Shown piece by piece: positions 20,207 to 33,789 of a stretch of 64,000 nt of DNA; position 1 is the first letter of the stretch; every line of letters begins with the position of its first letter. The notes under the pieces were generated by a model. It was not told the origin of the DNA, did not search any database, and saw only the letters and a program-made list of their open reading frames with translations. This stretch comes from Gibbula magus (lineage: Eukaryota; Mollusca; Gastropoda; Trochida; Trochidae), in the NCBI GenBank assembly GCA_936450465.1, contig OW388300.1, positions 38,844,358 to 38,908,357 on the forward strand. Direction: 5' to 3'. Made by a program: the position numbers and the translations under genes.

Positions 20207-20531
20207 TATATATTTCTTTTCACATTAAATATATGTGCAATTTCTTTCCTCTATTACACCTAAACAAGTAGTCCAAAACGTGAGAACACAAAAGAAGAAA
20301 CACAAAACAAGAAATTATCCTTAACATTTGCAGATTTTACCTGTCTTTAAACCATACCAGACACAACTTCCAGACAATAGCTTTTTCAATTACTATGAAA
20401 CACAAACTCAAATTAATAGTTAGGTTTCTTTGATCTTTATGTTCCTCCCGAGACTGACGCTTGTGTAACCGGACAGGTGGTCGTGAAGTAAGAGATGGCA
20501 GTTGGGATGAAACTGTGAGGGTAAACGAGAA

Positions 20532-20603
20532 TTGTAAAACATTTGGATGCTTATTGGTGAAGCTCCCAAAAGCTTCACACCTAAGCATCCAAATGCTTTA
20601 CAA
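20532..20603. repeat. Inner palindrome of foldback
   Basis: TTGTAAAACATTTGGATGCT pairs with AGCATCCAAATGCTTTACAA, with a second smaller hairpin (GTGAAGCT/AGCTTCAC) inside the loop. Confidence 0.8.
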
Positions 20604-20735
20604 AAAACATAAAAGATCAAAGAAACCTGTCATTTATTTGAGTTCGTTTTCATGGTCATTGAAACAGCTATTGTGTCTGGGAGTTATGCCAATGTCTAGT
20701 ATGGTTTAAAAACAGATTAAATGTTCAATAAAGAG

Positions 20736-20867
20736 AAATGTCATGGATAATAACTTCTTTATTTGTGTTCTCACGTCGTTTTGGACTGCTTGTTCAGGTG
20801 AAGAGGCGAGACATTGCACAGATATGTTATGTGAAAAGAAATATATACGTTATTATCCATGACATTT
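20736..20867. repeat. Inner palindrome with AATGTCATGGATAATAAC arms
   Basis: AAATGTCATGGATAATAAC pairs with GTTATTATCCATGACATTT. The left half continues CTTCTTTATTTGTG then ACGTCGTTTTGGACTGC, resembling the centre of the MITE at 14726. Confidence 0.75.
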
Positions 20868-21148
20868 GTGTTGTATTACCACACCAACTTTTAAATACTT
20901 TGCCACATTTCAGGTGACATGGTTTGTGAAGCTTTTGTTGTCTTCTCCGAAATGAGGCACTTTATTATATATTTGAGCAATTTTAGTAAGACTTAACAGA
21001 ATTTTCTCGTCGATGGCATTGCTTTCATGACACTGTCAAAATATAGTCAAATATTTAGAGAATATTAAACTAAATTTATGACTCATTTATTACCTTTTTT
21101 ATGAAACGAGTGAGTGGTTTGGTATTCATAAAATATATTACTTGATTT

Positions 21149-21158
21149 GAATATATAT

Positions 21159-21225
<67 letters not shown>
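21149..21225. repeat. (AT)n tract at module junction
   Basis: About 77 bp of AT repeats with one ACATGT interruption, directly followed by GAAGTCAATTACAATATTT, the same junction seen at 28966. Confidence 0.95.
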
Positions 21226-21229
<4 letters not shown>

Positions 21230-22795
21230 GTCAATTACAATATTTAGAAAAAACATATTTTTCGTTTTCATTTCTGTCATTTCAGAAACATGTAACCCAC
21301 TAACCCACACTAATATGATTCTGACACTATAACACGTTTTAATTTTGACTTTCTCGAATGTTGCCGTTGAATTTAATTGGTCTACATATACATTTTTTAA
21401 TCTATAAAAGCTCACACTGTAACATGAAACCATCGAGTATGTTGATAGACATTTGGGAGATTAGCTAAAGATCCGTTTATTAAAATATATACACTTAATT
21501 TTCCCCAGAATTTTGTTCGACCCAGCATAAGCTAAAAAATCGCCCTAATTAGAAAAGGTGTTTTCCAGTCGCAATATAGATCAATTCATAGATCAATCAA
21601 GTATTGTGGTCTACTCACACACTGTAAGTCTAGGACTAAATATGTAGTTTTTGGCGTTTATTTATGTACCATTTGATTCAATTATGTAGTTACAACAGCT
21701 CATGAAATAACTGTTTACCCAACTAGGCGTTTTGTTTGAATTGCATTATCAATAACATATATATGTGTCTTAGTATGCTGCTATAATCACAAACTTTTAA
21801 AATTTAAATATAAAGTGTCAATAATTTGCATATTTACAGGACATTAGAAATATATTAATATAACAATCATCACATTAAGTAGTGCGCAGCAATGGTAACA
21901 TTCAGGACGAAAACAGTTTAGACAGTCACTATCACGTCGGTTGCTATGAAAACTTGTGAAGTTGACAAACATATATGACCCAGAAACCGTAATTACATCA
22001 TATTTTATTGACGCTCGATAATTAAGGGATATTTCATTGGAATATTAAAATTATTTCTAATATGTCATGTTGTAAATGAACGATTTCTCTTGCGATTGAT
22101 ATCATAATCATTTTTGGAAAAAAGTTTTTATATTAAACACTAACATACTTTATAGCTCTTTGAAGTGTTCAACGTTACAGCTGTATCTCGCTCACCTGTT
22201 TATATTCAATATTTACTAAGTTATTGAGCTATACATTTGAAGACTCCAATTTTCTGGTCTAGGAGAAGGTTATATCAACCAGACAGCCCCGGTTCGTCTA
22301 ATTTGGCAAATTGCTTCCACCAAGGATATCACCTTACATCTGATAAATGACTTCTGAAATGGCTTTAAACGATCCCTAGACTTTGGCAACACTTCCAGAC
22401 ACAAACGTTGTTTCCAATTACCAAGAAAGAAAAACTTCTACAGCAAACAGGTGTTGTTTTACTCTCCTGATTACCTTGAGACTGCAAGGTTTGACTCTGA
22501 TCATGAACAAGGTTATTATGTTACTCATGTACGTGTGTTGATATTAGTCCTGTTACTTAGGGTCAATTTGTGATATTCAGGGAATAGTTATTCATTTAGC
22601 TACATGTGGCGAGTGCACTCAATCACATTTCCAAGTGTATAGCGTTCTATTAACACTGTACCATGTATCTCTAAAGTAACGTTTCATTTTCGAAGCATTT
22701 AAACGGTGCATTACTTTGTGTGTAATGTTAAATTAAACATTTATTATAGAATTAGAATCGGAATGTTGAATGTTTACAAAAGGCTAAGGTGGTTA

Positions 22796-24690
22796 GTTTC
22801 CATCATTTACCCAAACCGTAACACTAATTCTAACATGAACACAAACCATAACACTAGCACTACAACTAATTCTAACTGAACTCTAATTCTTGCCCTAACT
22901 GTAACCTGAACACAACACTAACCCGACCACCATTTTATAATTAAATAGTTATCATAGACTTAAAATAGAAATTTTGACATAAGCCTCCGGTGATACGTTC
23001 TCATCATTTACCTTAAACCTTACCCTAACACTAACCCTTATCTTACCCTAACACTAACCCTTATCTTACCCTAACACTAACCCTAACCCTAACCCTAACC
23101 CTTACCGCAAACCCAACACTAACCCAACACTAACCAACCCTAACCGTAACCAAACCCTAACCCAACCCTAACCCCAACCCCAACCCCAACCCTAACCCTA
23201 ACCCTAACCTTAACCTTAACCTTAACCTTAACACTAACACTAACACTAATCCTTACCCTAACCCCAACCCTAACCCTAACCTTAACCTTAACCTTAACCT
23301 TAACACTAACACTAACACTAACACTAACCCTAACCCTAACCCCAACCCCAACCCTAACCCCAACCTTAACCTTAACCCTAACCCTAACCCTAACCCTAAC
23401 ACCCACCCTTACCCTTACCCTCACCCTTACTCTTACCCTAACGGACTAACCAAACACTAATCTTAACTAGTACACTAAGCCTGGCAGCTATTCCAAACAC
23501 AAACTAACGTTCTCATCATATATCCTAAACCAAACCCTAACGTTACAAACTAACAGAAACCCAAACATTTATCAACCAAGACTAACCCAAACCTTAACTC
23601 TAACTTTAATCTAACCCAAACAATAGCACGCACCTGACATTATAACCCTTAACCTTACCCTAACACTACCCACAATACTAAGACTAACCCGAACACTGAC
23701 CGAAACCATAATCTTAATCCTAATACTAACCCAAACCATAATCATTATCCTAACACAAAAAAGCTCACACGAAATCTCCTTCTAACCGGAAAAGTAACCT
23801 TAACACGAACTCTAACCATAACCCTAAACCTTACCCTATCCCAAACCCTAATCTAACCCTAACACGAACACCAATCATGCCAATAAAACAAATTTTAACC
23901 CGAACTATTACCTTTAACTGAACAGTAACCCTAATCATTACTCTCATCCTCACCAACACCAACACTAACCTGTACACTAACCTTAAAGGGGCAGTAGCAC
24001 GTTTTGTGCAAATTTTATTTTTCAAAATTTCCCATATATAATGATAGTTTATGTCATTTATATTTACTTTAGAGGGTAACACATCTTATTACACAAACCA
24101 ATTATCCGTAGTGGTAATAACGGTGTTGCGTATACAGCAAAAATTGCAATGAACACATTTTATCATTACGAATGACAAAAACGAATTCCATGGCTTAACG
24201 GAACCATGTACACATTTTTTAACTTGATTTTCCGATGAGAGAATGCTGTTTTACTTTTAGTGACATTATTTTTCAAATACATTTTCATCAACTTATTTCA
24301 GGGGAAAAAAGTGCTACTGCCCCTTTAACACCAATTCTAACCCTAACGTCAACTACAATCATAATCCTAACCCAAACACAAATTCTACCCTGAATACTAA
24401 TAATTATTGTTACCCAAACAGTAATCTTAACCAGATCCCAACACCAGCCCTTACCCTAATCCTGACCATATTGCTTACATTAACCGTAACCCTAACCCTA
24501 ACAATAACCCTCACCAGAACACTTACCATTACACTAATTCTAAGGCTAACAGTAACACTTACTTCTTCCAGACATAAACCAAAGTTTCCATCACCAGAAC
24601 ACTCACCATAACATTCATTCTAAACAGAACACTAACCCAAACCTTCACATACTAATACTAACACTTATTCTAACCCGAACACTAAACTTT
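22796..24690 (-). repeat. Degenerate telomere-like (CCCTAA) tract
   Basis: About 1.9 kb of CCCTAAC, CTTAAC, CACTAAC and CCCCAAC hexamer variants, densest at 23020-23460. A TTAA MITE interrupts it at 23987. Val-Arg reading frames on the minus strand are artefacts of the repeat. It is interstitial and degenerate, not a working telomere end. Confidence 0.9.
23987..24324 (+). mobile_element. TTAA-type MITE inside telomere-like tract
   Basis: TTAA at 23983-23986, then AGGGGCAGTAGCACG; the right end GTGCTACTGCCCCT is followed by TTAA at 24325-24328. The telomere-like repeat continues on both sides. Confidence 0.92.
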
Positions 24691-24699
24691 ACTATGTTA

Positions 24700-25837
24700 C
24701 ACATGTGTGAAAAATCCAAGCTGCAATTTCATTGGCTGGTTAAGAAAACCACGTGGCATCGGAATGCTACTAAAGCTGAACCAAGTTGGACAAGACTCTG
24801 CCATAGGGACAGAAGTAGCCAGTGCAAACATAAAGCGGCGGTCACAACCCGGCGTACTTTAAGTGCGTACTGTCTACGTGCAAAAACGTGGGTAAAATAG
24901 TGGTAGCCATACGTTGTAAGTACCGACACCGTACGGATTTGGGAGCACGCCGACACGCCGTAGCGCTTTTAGTGCATGCAGAACTTTCGCTGCGTGCGAC
25001 TGTATTTTCCACACGTACGACTTCCGTGCTTCACACTACGGACACTGTGCGCACAACGCACGGACTCTGTGAGTATTTTAAGTTTTGCACATGGACACAT
25101 ACTCCACGGACGACGCACTTCGCACGTGCGTGCTCCACACGTTGCAACTGCGTTGCCAGTGCGTCGTCCGTGCTTACTCGGCACTTCCAAAATTCAACTG
25201 ACAAATGAGCATGCAACACTCACGTTGCCAGTGCCGAGTAAGTGCGTGCTCCGCAATTACAACGTACGTTGTGCGTACTGATTTCTGCAGTTATGATGCG
25301 CTGCCATTTGAAGCTGCTCTTGCAGCATCAGAAGCGGGAGTCTCTGAGTTGAATGGGCGGCATCTTGAGGCGGCAGCACTGGGAGAGAACCCCTTACGGT
25401 CGCCCTATACCCCTACCAGCTGGGTGCCTGAAATCGGCCTGAAAAACTTGCACATTGCACTTGCACGCACTTACACCATGCGTGTAAGTAAGGACATCGT
25501 GCGTGTGCAGCACATGTAAGTACGGTATCCGTACGTGAACGTGGCAATCGTACGTCACATGCAAGGTGTAAGTATGTTGTGAGCACTTACAACACACTTA
25601 CCACGTGCGCAACGTACGATGCACGTATCAGATCACGGCCAGGCATTTCGTGTGGGCAACTTACTTACATCTTACACCTTGCGTGTGACGTGCGTTGATT
25701 TTGCTCACTCCCTGCGTTTCCCACTTCCTCCAGGCCTCCCAAAAAAACGTACGGACAAAAAACGAACGGTGGGTTGGGACCGAGGCTTTAAGGACTTGAT
25801 TTCAAATTTGCCGATAAAGAAGTAAAAAGGCACTTGT
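24700..25837. other. CpG-rich, CGTACG-dense block (copy 1)
   Basis: A block of unusual composition for this window: many GTGCG, CGTAC and ACGT words, with CGTACG seven times between about 24931 and 25762. A stretch of about 190 bases (25280-25470) reads as SYDALPFEAALAASEAGVSE and onward in the plus strand after a splice-acceptor-like TTTCTGCAG, and is kept open in the second copy. The protein is not recognised. The block could be part of an unknown transposon or an exon-bearing fragment. Confidence 0.6.
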
Positions 25838-26186
25838 AGGGGCTGTAGCACGTTTTTTCCAAATTTTATTTTTTCAAATTTCCCATTTAAAATGATAGTT
25901 TATGTCATTCAAATTCACTAATGAGGGTAAAACATCATAGTACACAAACCAATTATCCATAATGGTAATAAAGATGAAAGTAAACAAAAATTGCATGGCT
26001 GCCATTTTATTTTGAACACATTTGATTATTTCGAATTACAAAAACGATTCAAATGGCTTTACCGAACCATGTGTCCTCATTTTTAACTTGATTTTCCGAA
26101 GAGAGAAGGGTGTTTTACTATTGATGACATTAGTTTTCAAATACATTTCATCAAATTATTTCAGCGAAAAAACTGTTACTGCCCCT
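25838..26186 (+). mobile_element. TTAA-type MITE
   Basis: The left end AGGGGCTGTAGCACG and right end ACTGCCCCT are followed by TTAA at 26187-26190. Confidence 0.85.
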
Positions 26187-27317
26187 TTAAGAACGTGGAA
26201 TCCTTTCACTCAATTCACCACTTTTTATAAATAAATGAATAAACTGTGACAGGAGTTTCAGTCATATTACAACTACAAAGAGCTCTCGGATACGATATGA
26301 AAAGCGTGCAACACTTACATTATTGTCAGCTGACGGGGTTAATGAGTGCGAAATCGTCGATTCATTTGATGAAAGTCTTTCTCAAATATTTGATTTCGAT
26401 AGAGGAGGAATGTCACAATATTAACATTTTACACTGAATAATATTACATTTAAAATATTTTTCTGTGGATATCGAACAATCATCTAACAGTAGTGGTCTT
26501 TAAGTTTGACTTATGTTGTTTCAACATGGAGTGATATATTAATCCGTACGGGATGACACGATGAATTTCACCATTGATTATACTGATACCTTTCTAATAT
26601 CTATTTATATTATCTGTAATTCTCGTCTTCTACAGTATTGATAATACTCGTGCCGGTAAAACGAAACCCATGTAAGATAATACACTCTCAGTACCTGATC
26701 CTGATTCACGCGAAATCAGAATGTTGATTAGATTGATTTCTTAATTAACGTAAGGGTATTTTATGAATGGATCGCTTCACTTCTGAATCATTTTCCCAAA
26801 AATTTCTCTTTAGACAATTTATCAAACATTAAATATGTGTCCGTTGAAATAAAAACTGTTTCTAAGTTTTCTGTTAGATTCAAAACCCGGGCGGGTTTCT
26901 ATTTTCAACAAAACTGAAAACATGTTTTATCTTTTACGCAATGGTTTGATCCTAGGTCACATGTAAGAGTACAAATGACTCCTTGTGTAAGATAATACAC
27001 TCTCAGTACATCTTCCTCATTCACACGAACACTGGGGTTTACCATGAGAAAAATACCACACACCTGCCTCACCTCCTTCAGACGGCTGTCTTGATAATTG
27101 AGAACAACAAGTGTGTCTCGGAGTCTTGCCAATGTCAGGACCTCGTGTAGGATTAGTCTCCAAGAACGTTTTCTTTGTGTGTTGTGTTATGAGTACAGAT
27201 GGCTGTATGTAATATTATACACTTATGATACGAACTCATTAATACAAACACTGAGGTTAATATTTAGAGGCATTCCGCGCACCTGTCGTTTTTCCTTAGA
27301 CGGTTGTCTTATTAATT

Positions 27318-27380
27318 GAGAATAACGTTTAAACCTCAGAGAAAAACGTTTAAACCTCAGAGAATAACGTTTAAACCTCA
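27318..27380 (+). repeat. 21-bp tandem repeat, 3 copies
   Basis: Three units of GAGAATAACGTTTAAACCTC plus A. The paralogue at 34909 has four units. Confidence 0.92.
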
Positions 27381-27550
27381 GAGATATGCCGCCCGTCTGT
27401 GTTTATTTAAGAGAAACCGGTCAACTTTGATAAGCACAGCAAACAATTACCACTGTTCTAAATAAACAGAACCTGGATAGCAAGCTAGAGAGAACACATA
27501 TGAAGAAAACCTGTTTATTTGAGTAACTTATGTATATAGCATGCAATCAT

Positions 27551-27637
27551 ACAATCAAAGATAATCAAAGATAATCAAAGATAATCAAAGATAATCAAAG
27601 ATGATCAAAGATAATCAAAGATAATCAAAGATAATCA
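27551..27637 (+). repeat. 10-bp tandem repeat ATAATCAAAG, about 8 copies
   Basis: Eight units with one ATGATCAAAG variant at the sixth position. The same pattern is at 35163-35249. Confidence 0.95.
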
Positions 27638-27828
27638 TATATGACAAACATAGATATGACAGTTGATACATTTTACATTTTTATATTTATTCACTTTAGC
27701 ATCTTATGTCTCAATATCTTTATAAAAAAACATATTATTGAATTAGATGAATGTGCGACGGCCGGGCAGACTAAACATAGTTTATACTCACGCTATTTCA
27801 GAGTTTAAACAACCATGAATGTCTTGAA

Positions 27829-27910
27829 AGGCGCTGTTGCACGTTTTTTTGCGTATTATGTTTTCTCAAATTTAGCACATCTTATTTAAGTTTACACAAT
27901 GTAATGTTAC
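27829..27910 (+). mobile_element. Truncated TTAA-type MITE, left end only
   Basis: AAGGCGCTGTTGCACG and the following TTTTTTTGCG match the left end of the MITE family. The rest is missing. The same fragment occurs at about 35440-35521. Confidence 0.55.
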
Positions 27911-28969
<1,059 letters not shown>

Positions 28970-30426
28970 GTCAATTACAATATTTTGAAAAAACATATTT
29001 TTCGTTTTCATTTCTGTCATTTCGAATTCAGATACATGTAACCCACTAACCCACACTAATATGATTCTGACACTATAACACGTTTTAATCCTTTCTTACT
29101 CGAATGTTGCAGTTTAATATATTGGGTCTACATAAACATTTTGTAATCTATAAAATCTCACACTGTAACGTGAAACCATCGAGTATGTTGATGGACATTT
29201 GGGAGAATAGCTAAATATCTTTCTTATTAAAATATATACACTTAATTTTCACCAGAATTTTGTTCGACCTAGCATAAATTAAAAAATCGCCCTAATTTAG
29301 TAAAGGTGTTTTCCAGTCGCAATATAGATCAATTCGCAAAGCATTTTGGTCTACTCACACACTGTAAGTCTATGAATAAATATGTAGTTTTTGGCGTTTA
29401 TTTATTTACCATTTGATTCAATTACGTAGTTACAACAGCTCATGAAATAACTGTTTTCCCAACTAGGCATTTTGCTTGAATTATATTATCAATAACATAT
29501 ATATGTGTCTTAGTATTTTGCAATAATAAAATATTTTTTATTTGAATATAAAGTGTCAATAATTAACCGGAAGGTAAAGTTAAGGTGTTCGACTTTACTA
29601 CTTTTTGTTTATCTAAATCTTGACTCGGTATCCCACTATTTGAGAACACGATCTTGTGACGGGTAAACCAAGAAACTTTAACATATCCCATGCTTACTAA
29701 AGGCTGTAACGAGGGGCGAAATGGGACTTGAAAGATTTAGAAGGATATAATTCTGTCAATCTGGCAAGTGAACGCACATTTTACATCCATTCCTGCAAAA
29801 CGTCACCTGTTTATATTCAACATACATGTATTTCTTTAGTCATTTACTAAATTATTAGATCACACATTTGAAGACTCCAATTTTCTGGTCTAGGAGAAGG
29901 TTATAACAACCAGACAGCCCCAGTTCGTCTAATTTGGCAAATTGGTTCCACCAAGGATATCACCTATCATCTGATAAATGACTTCTGAAATGACTTTAAA
30001 CGATCCCTAGACTTTGGCAACACTTCCAGACACAAACGTTGTTTCCAATTACCAAGAAAGAAAAACTTCTACAGCAAACAGGTGTTGTTTTACTCTCCTG
30101 ATTACCTTGAGACTGCAAGGTTTGACTCTGATCATGAACAAGGTTATTATGTTACACATGTACGTGTGTTGATACTGGTCTTATTACTTAGGGTCAAATC
30201 GTGATATTCAGGGAATAGTTATTCATTTAGCTACATGTGGCGAGTGCACTCAATCACATTTCCAAGTGTATAGCGTTCTATTAACACTGTACCATGTATC
30301 TCTAAAGTAACGTTTCATTTTCGAAGCATTTAAACGGTGCATTACTTTGTGTGTAATGTTAAATTAAACATTTATTATAGAATTAGAATCGGAATGTTGA
30401 ATGTTTACAAAAGGCTAAGGTGGTTA

Positions 30427-32330
30427 GTTTCCATCATTTACCCAAACCGTAACACTAATTCTAACATGAACACAAACCATAATACTAGCACTACAACTAA
30501 TTCTAACTGAACTCTAATTCTTGCCCTAACTGTAACCTAAACAAAACACTAACCCGACCACCATTTTATAATTAAATAGTTATTATAGACTTAAAATCGA
30601 AATTTTGACATAAGGCTCCGGTGATACGTTCTCATCATTTACCTTAAACCTTACCCTAACACTAACCCTTATCTTACCCTAACACTAACCCTTATCTTAC
30701 CCTAACACTAACCCTTATCTTACCCTAACACTAACCCTAACCCTAACCCTAACCCTTACCGCAAACCCAACACTAACCCAACACTAACCAACCCTAACCG
30801 TAACCAAACCCTAACCCAACCCTAACCCCAACCCCAACCCCAACCCTAACCCTAACCCTAACCTTAACCTTAACCTTAACCTTAACACTAACACTAACAC
30901 TAACCCTTACCCTAACCCCAACCCTAACCTTAACCTTAACCTTAACACTAACACTAACACTAACACTAACCCTAACCCTAACCCCAACCCCAACCCTAAC
31001 CCCAACCTTAACCTTAACCCTAACCCTAACCCTAACCCTAACACCCACCCTTACCCTTACCCTCACCCTTACTCTTACCCTAACGGACTAACCAAACACT
31101 AATCTTAACTAGGACACTAAGCCTGGCAGCTATTCCAAACACAAACTAACGTTCTCATCATATATCCTAAACCAAACCCTAACGTTACAAACTAACAGAA
31201 ACCCAAACATTTATCAACCAAGACTAACCCAAACCTTAACTCTAACTTTAATCTAACCCAAACAATAGCACGCACCTGACATTATAACCCTTAACCTTAC
31301 CCTAACACTACCAACAATACTAAGACTAACCCGAACACTGACCGAAAACATAATCTTAATCCTAATACTAACCCAAACCATAATCATTATCCTAACACAA
31401 AAAAGCTCACACGAAATCTCCTTCTAACCGGAAAAGTAACCTTAACACGAACTCTAACCATAACCCTAAACCTTACCCTATCCCAAACCCTAATCTAACC
31501 CTAACACGAACACCAATCATGCCAATAAAACAAATTTTAACCCGAACTATTACCTTTAACTGAACAGTAACCCTTATCATTACTCTCATCCTCACCAACA
31601 CCAACACTAACCTGTACACTAACCTTAAAGGGGCAGTAGCACGTTTTGTGCAAATTTTATTTTTCAAAATTTCCCATATATAATGATAGTTTATGTCATT
31701 TATATTTACTTTAGAGGGTAACACATCTTATTACACAAACCAATTATCCGTAGTGGTAATAACGGTGTTGCGTAAACAGCAAAAATTGCATGGCGGCCAT
31801 TTTATTGTGAACACATTTTATCATTACGAATGACAAAAACGAATCCCATGGCTTTACGGAACCATGTACACATTTTTTAACTTGATTTTCCGATGAGAGA
31901 ATGCTGTTTTACTTTAAGTGACATTATTTTTCAAATACATTTTCATCAACTTATTTCAGGGAAAAAAACATGCTACTGACCCTTTAACACCAATTCTAAC
32001 CCTAACGTCAACTACAACCATAATCCTAAACCAAACACAAATTCTACCCTGAATACTAATCATTATTATTACCCAAACAGTAATCTTAACCAGATCCCAA
32101 CACCAACCCTTTCCCTAATCCTGACCATATTGCTTACATTAACCGTAACCCTAACCCTAACCAGAACACTTACCATTACACTAATTCTAAGGCAAACACC
32201 AACTTCTTCCAGACATAAACCAAAGTTTCCATCACCAGAACACTCACCATAACATTCATTCTAAACAGAACACTAACCCAAACCCTCATATACTAATACT
32301 AACACTTATTCTAACCCGAACACTAAACTT
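30427..32330 (-). repeat. Degenerate telomere-like (CCCTAA) tract, copy 2
   Basis: Same order of variant hexamers as 22796-24690, with an added TTATCTTACCCTAACACTAA unit and a shorter inner run. A TTAA MITE sits at the same place. Confidence 0.9.
31629..31983 (+). mobile_element. TTAA-type MITE inside telomere-like tract, copy 2
   Basis: TTAA 31625-31628 precedes AGGGGCAGTAGCACG; the right end CTACTGACCCT is followed by TTAA. This copy keeps TTGCATGGCGGCCATTTTA, which is partly deleted in the 23987 copy. Confidence 0.9.
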
Positions 32331-32340
32331 TACTATGTTA

Positions 32341-33436
32341 CACATGTGTGAAAAATCCAAGCTGCAATTTCATTGGCTGGTTAAGAAAACCACGTGGCAT
32401 CGAAATGCTACTAAAGCTGAACCAAGTTGGACAAGACTCTGCCATGGGGACAGAAGTAGCCAGTGCAAACATAAAGCGGCGGTCACAACCCGCTGTACTT
32501 TTAAGTGCGTACTGTCTACGTGCAAAAACGTGGGTAAAATAGTGGTAGCCGTACGTTGTCAGTACCGACACCGTACGGATTTGGGAGCACGCAGACACGC
32601 CGTAGCGCTTTTAGTGCATGCAGAACTTTCGCTGCGTGCGACTGCGTATTTTCCACACGTACGACTTCCGTGCTTGCACTCTACGGACACTGTGCGCACA
32701 ACGCACGGACTGTGTGAGTATTTTAAGTTTTGCACATGGACACATACTCCCCGGTCGACGCACTTAGCACGTGCGTGCTCCACACGTTGCAACTGCGTTG
32801 CCAGTGCATCGTCGTTGCTTACTCGGCACTTCCAAAATTCCACTGACAAATGAGCATGCAACACTCACGTTGCCAGTGCAGAGTAAGTACGTGCTCCGCA
32901 ATTACAACGTTCGTTGTGCGCACTGATTTCTGCAGTTATTATGCCTTGCCATTTGAAGCTGCTCTTGCAGCATCAGAAGCGGGAGTCTCTGAGTTGAATG
33001 GGCGGCATCTTGAGGCAGCAGCACTGGGAGAGAACCCCTTACGGTCGCCCTATACCCCTACCACCTTGGTGCCTGAAATCGGCCTGAAAAAGTTCATTGC
33101 ACTTGCACGCACTTACACCGTGCGTGTAAGTAAGGACATCGTGCATGTGCAGCACATGTAAGTACGGTATCCGTAAGTGTGTTGTGAGCACTTACAACGC
33201 ACTTGCCACGTGCGCAACGTACGATGCACGTATCAGATCACGGCCAGGCATTTCGTGCGGGCAACGTACTTACACCTTGCGTGTGATGTGCGTTGATTTT
33301 GCTCACTCCCTGCGTTTCCCACTTCCTCCAGGCCTCCCCAAAAAACGTACGGACAAAAAAACGAACGGTAGGTTGGGACCGAGGCTTTAAGGACTTAATT
33401 TCAAATTTGCCGATAAAGAAGGGAAAAGGCTCTTGT
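32341..33436. other. CpG-rich, CGTACG-dense block (copy 2)
   Basis: Paralogue of 24700-25837 with point changes and a 35-base deletion near 33170. The reading frame ALPFEAALAASEAGVSELNG onward stays open. It has fewer intact CGTACG sites than copy 1. Confidence 0.6.
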
Positions 33437-33789
33437 AGGGACTGTAGCACGTTTTTTGCAAATTTTATATTTTCAAATTTCCCATTTATAATGATAGTTT
33501 ATGGCATTCAAATTCACTAATTAGGGTAAACATCATATTACACAAACCAATTATCCATAATGGTAATAACGATGTTGCGTAAAAAAACAAAAATTGCATG
33601 GCTGCCATTTTATTTTAAAGCAATTTGATTATTTCGAATTACAAAAACGATTCAAATGGCTTTACCGAACCATGTGTCCTCATTTTTAACTTGATTTTCC
33701 GAAGAGAGAAGGGTGTTTTACTATTGATGACATTAGTTTTCAAATACATTTCATCAACTTATTTCAGCGAAAAAACTGCTACTGCCCCT
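33437..33789 (+). mobile_element. TTAA-type MITE
   Basis: The left end AGGGACTGTAGCACG and right end CTACTGCCCCT are followed by TCAA, a mutated TTAA. It is the paralogue of the 25838 copy. Confidence 0.85.

Larger units (their letters stand above)
19409..21115. mobile_element. Nested foldback element (1.7 kb)
   Basis: The left arm (about 19409-19700) and right arm (about 20866-21115) are long imperfect inverted repeats sharing GACAACAAAAGCTTCACAAA. Inside lie a complete mariner-like MITE and at least three smaller nested palindromes (20270-20790, 20532-20603, 20736-20867). No ORF of note. It resembles a foldback-type transposon built by stepwise inversion or insertion. Confidence 0.78.
21226..27910 (-). 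repeat. Large repeat unit R1
   Basis: About 6.7 kb near-identical by eye to 28967-35521. Order: flank module beginning GAAGTCAATTAC, conserved block at 21870-22450, CCCTAA-like tract, TTAA MITE, CpG-rich block, second MITE, arm module, 21-bp and 10-bp tandem repeats, truncated MITE. The telomere-like and flank modules run opposite to those after 36 kb. Confidence 0.88.

Noticed and set aside
23140..23424. Minus-strand ORF of Val/Arg repeats, and its copy at 30794-31066
   Set aside because: It is the translation of the degenerate CCCTAA tract and has no coding features.
22796..24690. A true chromosome end
   Set aside because: The tract is degenerate, interrupted by a MITE, flanked by other repeats on both sides and present in both polarities.
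27098..27319. Repeated ORF starting MRTT(S/I)(V/L)SR at six places
   Set aside because: It recurs because the loop module is duplicated; frames differ in length and ends among copies and no domain is recognisable.
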